A stretch of 64,000 nt of DNA from Candidatus Cloacimonas sp. (GCA_023227825.1 JALOCJ010000004.1:1-64000), one strand, 5' to 3'; counted from the stretch's first letter, positions 52,011 through 61,054 are shown. Translations and numbers: made by a program. The notes: generated by a model from the letters alone, not told the origin.

Positions 52011-52826
52011 TTATATTCTTAGAGCTTGTTCCAATTCTACTGCTTTATCGGTTTTGTTATCTCTATATTTAATAATAATCGGGCAGGCAATTTGAAATTC
52101 AGGGTTACTTTTGAGTCGTCGGGAGCCGGGAACTATTACAGCTGCAGAAGGAATTGTAAAACTATTACCGCTATCACGCTCTAAATATTTTTCCCGAACA
52201 CTGTCATAGACAGGAGTAGAGGCAGTTATAACAGTTCCGGAAGCTATCACTGCCCTTCTTTGAACAATGATTCCTTCATAGATACCTGTGTTTCCTCCTA
52301 CAAAAACATCATCTTCAATAATAACCGGACGCGCACCAACAGGTTCCAGAACGCCACCAATAATTGCTCCAGCTGAAAGATGCACATTTTTTCCTATCCG
52401 GGCGCAAGAGCCAACTAGAGAATGAGAATCAATAAGAGTTCCGCTATCTATATAAGCCCCTATATTGATATAGGCAGGAGGCATAATTGTTACTCCGGTG
52501 GAAATATAGCAACCATTTCTGGCAGAACTACCTCCAGGAACAATTCTGATTCTATCTGACAAAGTGAATTGCTTTTCCGGCAATGTATCTTTATCAAAAA
52601 AAGGTTTCGTTTCACTCCACTGATACATAGTTAATTCCCCCATCCGAAAACCTAAAAGAATTCCCATTTTAACCCATTCATTAACTATCCAGATTCCGTT
52701 TTCTTTTTCACAGGAACGGATTTCTCCTTTGTTTAAAGCATCAACAAAAGCTGTAAACAGACCTTTATGTTCTGCTGTCCATCTTTTGGGGGGATTATTA
52801 TAAAGTTCAATTATTTCCTGTTTCAT
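52011..52826 (-). CDS. dapD: Tetrahydrodipicolinate N-succinyltransferase
   Basis: Lysine/diaminopimelate pathway: succinylates tetrahydrodipicolinate. It is 271 aa, normal length. The N-terminal helical domain contains VNEWVKMGILLGFR. A left-handed beta-helix of hexapeptide repeats (about 95-225) includes GCYISTGVTIMPPAYINIGA, AYIDSGTLIDSHSLVGSCA and VFVGGNTGIYEGI. The C-terminal RRLKSN stretch matches DapD. It overlaps the upstream aminotransferase gene by 4 bases, suggesting coupled translation. Confidence 0.95.
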   Translation of the reverse strand: MKQEIIELYNNPPKRWTAEHKGLFTAFVDALNKGEIRSCEKENGIWIVNEWVKMGILLGFRMGELTMYQWSETKPFFDKDTLPEKQFTLSDRIRIVPGGSSARNGCYISTGVTIMPPAYINIGAYIDSGTLIDSHSLVGSCARIGKNVHLSAGAIIGGVLEPVGARPVIIEDDVFVGGNTGIYEGIIVQRRAVIASGTVITASTPVYDSVREKYLERDSGNSFTIPSAAVIVPGSRRLKSNPEFQIACPIIIKYRDNKTDKAVELEQALRI

Positions 52827-53995
52827 TCATATTCCTTTGCTAATATCTGTAACCGTTTTAAAGCAAGCTTCAATATACTCTGCGGACAACCAAAATTTAA
52901 ACGCATAAAGCCCTCACCGTCTTTGCCAAATTCAGTGCCAGGCTCAAGAGCCAGTCCCGCCTTATTAATCATAATTTCCTGTAATTCCGCATCTGGCAAA
53001 TCCCAGTTTCTAAAATCCAGCCAAGCTAAAAAAGTTCCTTCTATCGGGCTTAAAATTACTTTAGATAATTCGTTATGGACGAATTCAGTGATATATATTC
53101 TACTCTTATTCAAGTAACAAAGTAATTCTTCCAGCCAGCCCTCAGATTCATTATAAGCAGCTATTAAAGCTCTTATTCCAAAGGTATTACCCATATAGAG
53201 ATGAAGTTTGGTATTAAGCTCATTAAACTTATTCCTTATTTCTGCATTGGAAACAATTACAACAGCCGTCGCTAAGCCGGCAATATTAAAACTTTTAGAA
53301 GGAGAAACACCTGTTATACAAATATTGGAAAAATCTTTCAAAGAAGCTAAAGGAATATGTCTGTATCCGGGATAAACAATATCCGCGTGAATTTCATCGG
53401 AAAAGATAGGGACTTTATATTTAGCGCATAAATTGCCTATTTTTGTTAATTCATCTTGTGTCCAAACCCTGCAAACGGGATTATGCGGACTGCAAAAGAT
53501 AAATAATTTCGCCTTTTTCAATTTCTCTTCAAAATCCTGCCAGTCAATGTTATAAACCCCGTTTGAATTTACCAGAGGAGAGGTTATAAGTTTTCTTTTA
53601 TGGTCAATAACAGCATCATAAAAAGGACGATAAACCGGGGTCTGAATAAGAACTCCATCACCTTGTTCTGTTAAAGAAAGAACAGCTAAAGAGAGCGCAG
53701 GAACCAAACCAGGAACAGCAATTATCCAATCCTTTCGCACTGCCCAGTCAAAGCGTCTTTGCTGCCAGGAGATAATTGCTTCATAAAAATCATTCAGGTG
53801 CAAGTTATAGCCAAAGACAGGATGCTTTATACGGTTGGATAAAGCAGAAATAATCTCATCAGAAACTGAAAAATCCATATCTGCAACCCATAAAGGTATA
53901 AGCTCACTTTTGCCAAACAGCATTTTCAGGGCATCGTATTTATAGCAACCGCTATTACGACGGTCTATTATTTCGTCAAACCGGCTTTGTTTCAT
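52823..53995 (-). CDS. MalY/PatB-family PLP aminotransferase (C-S lyase type)
   Basis: A 390-aa fold-type I PLP enzyme. The MalY/PatB N-terminal DALKMLFGKSELIPLWVADMDF motif is followed by CSPHNPVCRVW, SDEIHADIVY and the PLP-lysine motif SPSKSFNIAGL (about 237). Family members are cystathionine beta-lyases or aminotransferases. Its place directly upstream of dapD raises the possibility that it supplies the succinyl-aminoketopimelate aminotransferase step, but this is inference. It overlaps both neighbours. Confidence 0.88.
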   Translation of the reverse strand: MKQSRFDEIIDRRNSGCYKYDALKMLFGKSELIPLWVADMDFSVSDEIISALSNRIKHPVFGYNLHLNDFYEAIISWQQRRFDWAVRKDWIIAVPGLVPALSLAVLSLTEQGDGVLIQTPVYRPFYDAVIDHKRKLITSPLVNSNGVYNIDWQDFEEKLKKAKLFIFCSPHNPVCRVWTQDELTKIGNLCAKYKVPIFSDEIHADIVYPGYRHIPLASLKDFSNICITGVSPSKSFNIAGLATAVVIVSNAEIRNKFNELNTKLHLYMGNTFGIRALIAAYNESEGWLEELLCYLNKSRIYITEFVHNELSKVILSPIEGTFLAWLDFRNWDLPDAELQEIMINKAGLALEPGTEFGKDGEGFMRLNFGCPQSILKLALKRLQILAKEYE

Positions 53996-54512
53996 TTTCT
54001 TCTGTTAGATTTCTTAAATGGTTAACCACTTTACCTAATAATTCATTTAATTGAGCGTGGGGAGCAAAATCAGCCAGGTTAAGCAAAATTTCCAGGATTT
54101 TAGGAAAAGAAGCTGATGTCTTGAATATCTTTTCTCTATTATTATCCCTGTATTTCAAAACAATAGCGAAGGATATTTGTTTCGTTAAATCAATAGAAGT
54201 TATATTTTCATAAGGAATAATGAGTTTGGGCTTACCTAAAAATCCGAAGCAAATTCTATTCTCATAAAATGTTACTTTATAGAGAGAAGTAAGTTGTTTG
54301 AATGCTGAATCCAGAGCTATAAAGAGAATTATCAAGGGTAGGACCTTAAAAAATAGTGGCGTAGTTCCAGAAACGAATTTTACAAAGAAAAAGATGGCAT
54401 AAATACATATTGTCAAAGCAACAAATAACATAATAAATCGCATCCAGGGAGAATAACGATAAGTAGCTGGCAATTCGTTACGGATTGATTTTACCTTAAT
54501 TTCACGCGGCAT
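53976..54512 (-). CDS. Small membrane protein with PH-like C-terminus, function unknown
   Basis: A 178-aa protein from the ATG at 54512 (AGGAAT upstream; the TTG at 54527 is a weaker start). Two adjacent TM helices (about 28-48 and 56-76) are followed by a soluble domain with VTFYENRICFGFLGKPKLII and PYENITSIDL, a bacterial PH/YdbT-like pattern. It overlaps the PHP gene by 22 bases and the aminotransferase by 20 bases. Not recognised further. Confidence 0.65.
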   Translation of the reverse strand: MPREIKVKSIRNELPATYRYSPWMRFIMLFVALTICIYAIFFFVKFVSGTTPLFFKVLPLIILFIALDSAFKQLTSLYKVTFYENRICFGFLGKPKLIIPYENITSIDLTKQISFAIVLKYRDNNREKIFKTSASFPKILEILLNLADFAPHAQLNELLGKVVNHLRNLTEENETKPV

Positions 54513-55354
54513 TGGTATTCCTTCCAAAGTTTTTTTATGCTGTCCAGAACAACTTCAGGCAGGGGAATAATATCAAAAAGATTATATTTATCTTGTTCGC
54601 CGTGATAATCACTTCCTCCTGTCATATATAGTCCATTTTCGGTTGCGATATCAATAAAATTGTCTATTTCCCATTGATAGTGGTCAGGATGCCAAACCTC
54701 CAAACCGTCAATGCCAATTTTAATAATATCTTGCAAATAAGATAATTTTGTAAGTTTTCCCGGATGAGCAATAACCGCAAAACCATCTGCCTGATGAATA
54801 ATAGAAATAACATCAACAACAGAGACCTCCGGTTTAGGAACATAAGCAGGTTTATTATCCCCTATGAATTTTTCAAATGCCTCATTTTTAGTTTGGCAAA
54901 ACTTATTATTAACCAAAACCTGAGCAATATGAGGACGCACGATTAATTCTCTGCTTCCCGCAATGGCAATTACTTCTGTTAAAGATATTGGCATTCCCAT
55001 TTCGGCTAAAAGTTTAATCATTTTTTGGGCGCGTTCTTTTCTACCTATCAAATACATCTCTGTCATCGCTCTTAATGCTGAATTATTAAAATCACAACCA
55101 TAAGCCAAAATATGCACATCATCTCCTTCATAAAAAGAGCTTATTTCCATTCCTGGTAGAATTTTTAGGGGTGCAATATTTTCCGGAATTTGGGTATAGG
55201 CATCTGCTATATCGTGGTCAGTTATGGAAATTAAATCCAAACCAATTTCCCGAGCGCGTTTTATTAGTTCCTTAGGACTTATGTTTCCATCAGACACATT
55301 AGTATGTAAATGTAGATTAACCCGCTGAATGTTTTTTATTTCTTTTACTATCAT
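54491..55354 (-). CDS. PHP-domain phosphoesterase
   Basis: A 287-aa cytoplasmic PHP hydrolase of the YciV/TrpH (RNase AM-like) group. Metal motifs in order: HLHTNVSDG (about 16-24), SITDHD (about 41-46), GMEISS (about 68), VLAYG, IAHPGK (about 195) and GGSDYHG (about 247). These enzymes hydrolyse nucleotide 3',5'-bisphosphates or trim RNA 5' ends. It is first of the four-gene dapD operon. Confidence 0.88.
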   Translation of the reverse strand: MIVKEIKNIQRVNLHLHTNVSDGNISPKELIKRAREIGLDLISITDHDIADAYTQIPENIAPLKILPGMEISSFYEGDDVHILAYGCDFNNSALRAMTEMYLIGRKERAQKMIKLLAEMGMPISLTEVIAIAGSRELIVRPHIAQVLVNNKFCQTKNEAFEKFIGDNKPAYVPKPEVSVVDVISIIHQADGFAVIAHPGKLTKLSYLQDIIKIGIDGLEVWHPDHYQWEIDNFIDIATENGLYMTGGSDYHGEQDKYNLFDIIPLPEVVLDSIKKLWKEYQCRVKLR

Positions 55355-55370
55355 AATTCAATTTTCCTGA

Positions 55371-55403
55371 TTGACTTATTTTAGCCCTCCTGAAAATAGT
55401 CAA
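55371..55403. promoter_or_regulatory. Palindromic divergent promoter region
   Basis: TTGACT on the plus strand (55371-55376) and TTGACT on the minus strand (55403-55398) face each other. They form an inverted repeat TTGACTNATTTT...AAAATNAGTCAA in the 76-base gap between divergent genes. Seventeen bases beyond each lie AAATAG (plus) and AATAAG (minus). It is either overlapping promoters or an operator. Confidence 0.4.
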
Positions 55404-55430
55404 TGTATTTTTTGTGCAGGAGTATAAGAA

Positions 55431-56210
55431 ATGGAATACGATCCCTTAAAAAACCGTCTGGCAAAAGCTATAAATATGTTTCCTGCTTTACGCAAATTTG
55501 TTTATATTGCTTTTAACATCATTTTTCTTCGCCAACGTTATGTTCTTAAGGAAATTCGCAATTTGTTCAGAGAAACCGATAAAATAAATTTGTATGATGC
55601 CGGAGCCGGTTTTTGTCAATATACGGATTTTATTTTATCACATTGGCAGCAGGCAACTGCTTTTGCAACAGACCTGAAAACAGATTATCTGAAATCCTTT
55701 TCCGCTTATGCAGATATTTATTATCCGGATAGGTTTAACTATAAGACAGCTGATTTACAAATTTATACCCCTAAACAAAAGTTCAATTTAGCTCTGGCAA
55801 TTGATATTATGGAACATATTGAAGATGATGTTTCTGCTTTGAAAAATTTGTATAATGCCCTTGAAAAGAAAGGATATTTGATTCTTTCTACTCCTTCAAA
55901 CCTGAAGGATGCAGCAAAATTTACTTCCGAACATATTCGTGCCGGTTATAATAAAAAGGAACTGGAAAATAAACTGCAGCAGATTGGTTTTCATATTGTT
56001 AAAAGTTCCTATACTTATGGAACTTACGGTGCCTTATCCTGGAAGTTACTAATCAAAATACCCTTACAACTTATTGCTGAAAAATTTTACCCCCTTCTGC
56101 CTTTCTATTATCTTCTTGTTTATCCCTTAGCCGAAATCTTAATGCGTTTGGATATGAAAACAGATAATAAAATGGGAACAGGAATTTTAATTGTAGCCCA
56201 AAAACCCTGA
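55431..56210 (+). CDS. Class I SAM-dependent methyltransferase
   Basis: A 259-aa protein. The SAM-binding motif I is LYDAGAGFCQYTDFIL (about 56-71), followed by LALAIDIMEHIEDDVSALKN (motif II/III region, about 121-140) and GYLILSTPS. The C-terminal part has two hydrophobic stretches (about 205-240), so it may associate with the membrane, as do some methyltransferases acting on lipids or glycans. AGGAG is placed 10 bases before the ATG. Substrate unknown. Confidence 0.87.
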   Translation: MEYDPLKNRLAKAINMFPALRKFVYIAFNIIFLRQRYVLKEIRNLFRETDKINLYDAGAGFCQYTDFILSHWQQATAFATDLKTDYLKSFSAYADIYYPDRFNYKTADLQIYTPKQKFNLALAIDIMEHIEDDVSALKNLYNALEKKGYLILSTPSNLKDAAKFTSEHIRAGYNKKELENKLQQIGFHIVKSSYTYGTYGALSWKLLIKIPLQLIAEKFYPLLPFYYLLVYPLAEILMRLDMKTDNKMGTGILIVAQKP

Positions 56211-56520
56211 AACGGACTGGATTAGGAAACCGATTTAGACAACATTTTTATAGACAAACCATAAATAATGATTATATCCTCCGTTGATAATAAAAATTAG
56301 GAGAGCTACTATAGGACAAAGAAAGTAATGTTTTGATACTTAGATATGAGAAAAAATTGAGCTGGCAATAGATCTTTTACCTGATGGTTTCGTAGTTCGT
56401 AGACATATAATAGACGCAGCTTTTTCCTGAATGAAATTACAAGACAGAAACTATGCTCCTATCATCATCTTGATTTATTAACTTACTTTGCGGATTAAGT
56501 TTAACTACCTGTTGCTTAGT
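56211..56520. other. Gene-free interval
   Basis: AT-rich with several stops in all frames. A 26-codon open stretch near 56350-56430 (KIELAIDLLPDGFVVRRHII) looks protein-like but has no start or continuation, so it may be a gene remnant. Nothing else is recognised. Confidence 0.5.
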
Positions 56521-56591
56521 CACTTCTTTAACGCCTCTTTAACGACTCTTTAACAATTCTTTAACTTTGTTAAGGAGTCGTTAAAGAAGTG
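56521..56591. repeat. Long intergenic hairpin with internal duplication
   Basis: CACTTCTTTAACG (56521-56533) is the perfect complement of 56579-56591. Inner arms GACTCTTTAAC and GTTAAGGAGTC also pair. CTCTTTAACG is directly repeated in the left arm, leaving an 11-base bulge. Same architecture as 2790, 29529 and 44852 with different sequence. Confidence 0.75.
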
Positions 56592-56734
56592 TTAAGGCAG
56601 CATAAAAGATTCAACTTGGCAGGGAATAAGGCACTGTCTAAAAACAGGTAAAGGTCTCCTCAATTGTCAGCTAAATTATTGCAAACTAATGTAAATTTTT
56701 AATTGGGGACACCATAAATATGCTAATCAAAAAT

Positions 56735-56850
56735 CAAATCTATGTAATCTGTGTAATCTGTGAGAGATAGTCGTCACGAGTCCTCACTGCCAAACGAATT
56801 TGTGCATAGCGTAAAAGTTATTTCGGCAGTGACGACTCTTGACTTAAAAA
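56735..56850. repeat. CACAGATTA units plus forward type B palindrome
   Basis: Inverted CACAGATTA units (56737-56763) followed by a type B element (56768-56850). Its CCTCACTGCC (about 56782) and GGCAGTGACGACTC arms pair, and the AAAAGTTAT box lies inside. It is a solitary copy of the element amplified near 59465-60300. Confidence 0.8.
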
Positions 56851-56886
56851 ACATATATGACCCTTGGCTTTATAGTTATTATTATT

Positions 56887-59346
56887 TTAGAATTGCAATG
56901 TTTCAGGTAATATCGGGCACAACATAAGCGCTTTATCCTGTCCAAAATCATTCCATAATTCATAGAGTTTGATATAATCTGAATTAACAGCATTTAATGC
57001 TTTAACAGGTGCAAAAGCATTCAATTCACTAATATTGATGCTTATTTTTAATCCCTCTTTTTTAGTAGTAGCATCAACGAGAGTTATCTTTCCTTTCTTA
57101 TCTATAAGCTCACTCATATTTTCTTTGGCTTTTTCCAATCCACCAAGTTCATCAACAAGTCCAATATTTTGTGCTTGTTCACCTGTCCAAATTCTGCCTT
57201 GGGCATATTGTTTAACTTGTTCTAAGGTTATATTTGGACGTCCATTATCCACTTTCTCCACAAATATATCATAACAATTTTCTATACTGCGAGTTACTAT
57301 TTGTTTTTCTTCTTCAGTCCAGGGACGATACAGAGAACCCATATCAGAATGTTCACCTTTTTTAACGGTATCCCAATTAACTTTTATTTTATGAAACATC
57401 TCAGTGCTATTGAATGCCAGTCCTAAAACTCCGATAGAACCGGTTAAAGTTGAGGGTTCAGCAACAATTTTATCGGCATTACAGGAAATGTAATATCCCC
57501 CGCTGGCAGCAGCTCCTGCCATAGAAACAACGATTGGTTTTTTGTTTTCAGTTTTTGCCAGTTCCAATTCTCTTAAAATAATATCACTGGCTTGAGCACT
57601 TCCTCCCCCGCTATCTACTCTTAAGATTATCCCTTTGTATTGTTTATCTTTTCTTGCTTTGCGAATAAGGTTTACCGTTGTTTCCTGAGCAATTTTCTGT
57701 CCTGGAGTTCCTTTTCCTGAAACAATATTCCCGCTGGCATAAATAACAGCAACCAAATTTTCTTTGGGTTTTGCCCAAGCATATTCGCGATATTCGGTTA
57801 ATTCTTTCTGCTGACTGGAGAACTTAAAATCTTTCTTTAATTGCTTATTTAGTTGGTCTTCATAAATAATAGCATCTACTAATCCTTTTTCCAAAGCGTC
57901 ATTGGCAATAAAATAGGGTCCGTCATTGATAATTTCGTTAGCAGAAGCAACTAATTTATCCTTTCGCCCCTTTTCCATACGCTGTAAAATTTGGTCATAT
58001 AGGGATTGCAAGAGGGATTCATAGGCCTCTCTTTCGGCAGCTGTCATTCTTTCTTCGGAAAACATATTACCCGCATCTTTATATTCATGGCTACGGAAAT
58101 TAAGCACTTCAATACCCAAACTGGCAAGCATATTTTTCAGGTATGGACTGCTGATACTTAAACCCCTTAAATCAACAGAACCCATAGGATTTAAGTAAAT
58201 TTTATCGGCAATGGATGAAGCAAAGATGTAACCACCGTTACTAATGTTATCATAGTAAAAACTAACTTTCTTGCCACTACTCTTAAAATCGTTAAAGGTA
58301 TCAACTAATTCTTCCTGTAAAGCCAAAGATGTTGAAAAAGAAGGATTTTTAAGTAGAATTCCCTCTATTTCAGGATCGTCTTTTGCTTGTTTAATGTTAT
58401 CAATGATGGACTCTATGGATTTATCACCGGTATCATATATAGTGATTTTGCCAATTTTATATTTCGGAGCAGAGTAAGTTACAATATTCCCTTTCAAATC
58501 CATTTTATACCAGGAGGGTTTTGTATATCCCAAAAATGGTTTATAATTCAAATCGGTAACCTGAGCCCAGGCAATTCCGTAATTGTCATTTTTCTTGCTG
58601 TGCAACAAGCCCCCAGCTTCCAGATTTCTAGGACATAAACTGAAATTAATTAAAGCGGCTTCATTCTCCAAATTATAAGTGGCTCCGATTTTTACTCCAT
58701 CCAAAATTTGGGTCTGAATGCCAATAATCGGCTTATTAATTTCGTAGTCCTTATCTTTTTCACTGTGTGCATAATTAGCATCTACAGAAAGCTCCAGACG
58801 GTAATCTGCAATGGTATCAAAAAAAACAAAAGGACGCACTGCCAATCCCAAACGGTAATAGGGTGATTGATGTTTGGGATTATCCCAGGTAAAAGCTATG
58901 GAAGTAGAATTATGCGGACGATATGTTACTCCACTACGAAATGAACCATCTTCAAAACCGCTTTCCTGCCAACGATAATTCGTTCCTGCATATAAGTTAG
59001 GTAAAATATGAGCAGGAAAAAGTTCTGTGCCCAAAGCCAAAGTATGATATTTTTCACTATAGTCAAATTCATAAATATAGCTGAGAAAATCAGTGTTTAA
59101 AAAAATCCAATAGTGATTCTGCCATTCTTTTTCATCATTGAGATAAGCTAAACCAACACCTGAGGCAGAGCCAGTTCCCAACAAAGAAGGATTGCTGATT
59201 GGAATGAACATATTATCTACACTGGCAACAGGAAAGTCCTGTGCACTCAATAAAACAGATATACTATCACTCTTCGTTTGCGCTGCCGCCACAGAGCAAA
59301 ACAGGAATGGTAACAACAGGATTAGAAATTTAACTAGGGACTTCAT
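56887..59346 (-). CDS. sppA: SppA (S49) signal peptide peptidase with N-terminal beta-rich barrel-like domain
   Basis: An 819-aa exported protein. Signal peptide is at residues 1-22. Residues about 35-285 are beta-rich with alternating hydrophobicity and an SNPSLLGTG start, resembling an outer-membrane barrel of the PorV/FadL-like kind. Tandem S49 domains follow: the first (about 300-480) carries the catalytic Lys in SHEYKDAGNMF, the second (about 530-750) the Ser in GAAASGGYYISC and the TGSIGVLG motif. SppA cleaves leftover signal peptides. E. coli SppA is 618 aa and anchored by a TM helix, so the N-terminal domain is an unusual replacement for the anchor. A minus-strand TTGACT-16-TAAAAG upstream could be its promoter. 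Confidence 0.9.
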   Translation of the reverse strand: MKSLVKFLILLLPFLFCSVAAAQTKSDSISVLLSAQDFPVASVDNMFIPISNPSLLGTGSASGVGLAYLNDEKEWQNHYWIFLNTDFLSYIYEFDYSEKYHTLALGTELFPAHILPNLYAGTNYRWQESGFEDGSFRSGVTYRPHNSTSIAFTWDNPKHQSPYYRLGLAVRPFVFFDTIADYRLELSVDANYAHSEKDKDYEINKPIIGIQTQILDGVKIGATYNLENEAALINFSLCPRNLEAGGLLHSKKNDNYGIAWAQVTDLNYKPFLGYTKPSWYKMDLKGNIVTYSAPKYKIGKITIYDTGDKSIESIIDNIKQAKDDPEIEGILLKNPSFSTSLALQEELVDTFNDFKSSGKKVSFYYDNISNGGYIFASSIADKIYLNPMGSVDLRGLSISSPYLKNMLASLGIEVLNFRSHEYKDAGNMFSEERMTAAEREAYESLLQSLYDQILQRMEKGRKDKLVASANEIINDGPYFIANDALEKGLVDAIIYEDQLNKQLKKDFKFSSQQKELTEYREYAWAKPKENLVAVIYASGNIVSGKGTPGQKIAQETTVNLIRKARKDKQYKGIILRVDSGGGSAQASDIILRELELAKTENKKPIVVSMAGAAASGGYYISCNADKIVAEPSTLTGSIGVLGLAFNSTEMFHKIKVNWDTVKKGEHSDMGSLYRPWTEEEKQIVTRSIENCYDIFVEKVDNGRPNITLEQVKQYAQGRIWTGEQAQNIGLVDELGGLEKAKENMSELIDKKGKITLVDATTKKEGLKISINISELNAFAPVKALNAVNSDYIKLYELWNDFGQDKALMLCPILPETLQF

Positions 59347-59464
59347 TGTTTCTCCTTTTTTGTTTACTAACGCCTTATTTTGGGCTTTAGCTAAGTATAA
59401 CTTATTTTTTTACCTTTTATAATTGATAATAAAAAAGTCAAGATATATTTCAATACCCCTAGTT

Positions 59465-60428
59465 AAGTCAGGAGTCGTCACTGCCGAAATAACTTTTACG
59501 CTATGCACTAATTCGTTTGGCAATGTAAGTCAGGAGTCGTCACTGCCGAAATAACTTTTACACTATGCACTAATTCGTTTGGCAATGTAAGTCAGGAGTC
59601 GTCACTGCCGAAATAACTTTTACACTGAAGTGCCGTCATGAGTCATATGCGCCAAAAAGTTATATCTCAAGTGAAAGTTCTCAAGGCGCAAATGACTCCT
59701 GACTTAAGTAAGTCAGGAGTCGTCACTGCCGAAATAACTTTTACACTAGGCACTAATTCGTTTGGCAATGTAAGTCAGGAGTCGTCACTGCCGAAACAAC
59801 TTTTACACTAGGCACTAATTCGTTTGGCAATGTAAGTCAGGAGTCGTCACTGCCGAAATGACTTTCACGCTATGCACTAATTCGTTTGGCAGTGAGGACT
59901 CATGACGACTATCTCTCACAGATTACACAGGTTTGATTTTTGATGGGTCTGAAGTGCCGTCATGAGTCATATGCGCCAAAAAGTTATATCTCAAGTGAAA
60001 GTTCTCAAGGCGCAAATGACTCCTGACTTAAGTAAGTCAGGAGTCGTCACTGCCGAAATAACTTTTACACTAGGCACTAATTCGTTTGGCAGTGAGGACT
60101 CATGACGACTACTCACAGATTACACAGGTTTGATTTTTGATGGGTCTGAAGTGCCGTCATGAGTCATATGCGCCAAAAAGTTATATCTCAAGTTAAAGTT
60201 CTCAAGGCGCAAATGACTCCTGACTTAAGTAAGTCAGGAGTCGTCACTGCCGAAATGACTTTCACGCTATGCACTAATTCGTTTGGCAGTGAGGACTCAT
60301 GACGACTATCTCTCACAGATTACACAGGTTTGATTTTTGATGGGTCTGAAGTGCCGTCATGAGTCATATGCGCCAAAAAGTTATATCTCAAGTGAAAGTT
60401 CTCAAGGCGCAAATGACTCCTGACTTAT
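59465..60428. repeat. Dense array of type A and type B REP-like palindromes (BIME-like), left flank of RAYT
   Basis: Type B units begin AAGTCAGGAGTCGTCACTGC at 59465, 59527, 59589, 59710, 59772 and 59834 (62-bp steps within each triplet), and near 60034 and 60231. Type A units begin GAAGTGCCGTCATGAGTC at 59627, 59951, 60148 and 60348. Units alternate in opposite orientation around CCTGACTTAAGTAAGTCAGG, itself palindromic. Between pairs lie CACAGATTACACAGG units. The last type A ends 4 bases from the RAYT stop codon. Confidence 0.92.
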
Positions 60429-60431
60429 GTT

Positions 60432-61004
60432 TCAATATTTATCATCAATAAACAACCTTCCTTCTTGTTTTACTAATGCCATTTCACTAAGTATTTCTTT
60501 ATAATTCCCAGGAGTTGTTATCATATCTCTTAATCTGGAATCAAAATTTTCTAATCTTCGTTTGTCAATCCAATCAAGATAATCAGACCATTTCCAATCA
60601 TTAATATTCTGAATCAAACCAGTGGATACTGGATTTAAATGAATATAACAAACAAGGCGAATAAGATATTTTTCGTTGGAAACATAAACATGCTGTAATT
60701 TTCCACAGAAAATAGAACCAAATCCCTGATACTTTTTATTATAATAGCGAGAATAATGATTCCATATCTTATAGAACATCATACTGGGATTTTCACAGGA
60801 TAATTGTTGAATTAAAAAATGATAATGATTGGGCATTAGACAGTATGCGCCTAACATAAAATACTCTGAAGGCAAATATTTATTTATCAGCTGAATACAA
60901 TATTCATAATCTGATTCATCAGGAAATAGAATTTGTCCTTTGGCAGAATGATTATAAAAATGGTAAAATGAACCTTGCTGGAATTGTTCTTTCTTCAATC
61001 TCAT
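60432..61004 (-). CDS. REP-associated tyrosine transposase (RAYT, Y1_Tnp / IS200-like)
   Basis: A 190-aa single-strand DNA transposase of the TnpA-REP class. The HUH motif is MPNHYHFLI (His60, His62) and the catalytic Tyr is probably Tyr120 in CYIHLNPVSTGLI, the family's signature. GSFYHFYNHSAKGQILFP at the N-terminus is also typical. The ATG at 61004 has GGAAGG upstream; a TTG at 61007 is the alternative. The frame is intact. The gene is embedded in arrays of paired palindromes on both sides, the usual REPtron context in which RAYT proteins nick and move REP hairpins. No accessory orfB or second transposase is present. Confidence 0.93.
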   Translation of the reverse strand: MRLKKEQFQQGSFYHFYNHSAKGQILFPDESDYEYCIQLINKYLPSEYFMLGAYCLMPNHYHFLIQQLSCENPSMMFYKIWNHYSRYYNKKYQGFGSIFCGKLQHVYVSNEKYLIRLVCYIHLNPVSTGLIQNINDWKWSDYLDWIDKRRLENFDSRLRDMITTPGNYKEILSEMALVKQEGRLFIDDKY

Positions 61005-61054
61005 CAATCTTTCCTTCCAAGAATTACATTTGTTAATAATTTAATTTTGGTCTG

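Noticed and set aside
56345..56430. Gene remnant with a KIELAIDLLPDGFVVRRHII reading
   Set aside because: About 26 codons only, bounded by stops with no start codon; could be chance.
59465..60428. CRISPR array
   Set aside because: The repeats are palindromic, contiguous or alternate with other repeats, have no unique spacers of constant length, and no cas genes are present.
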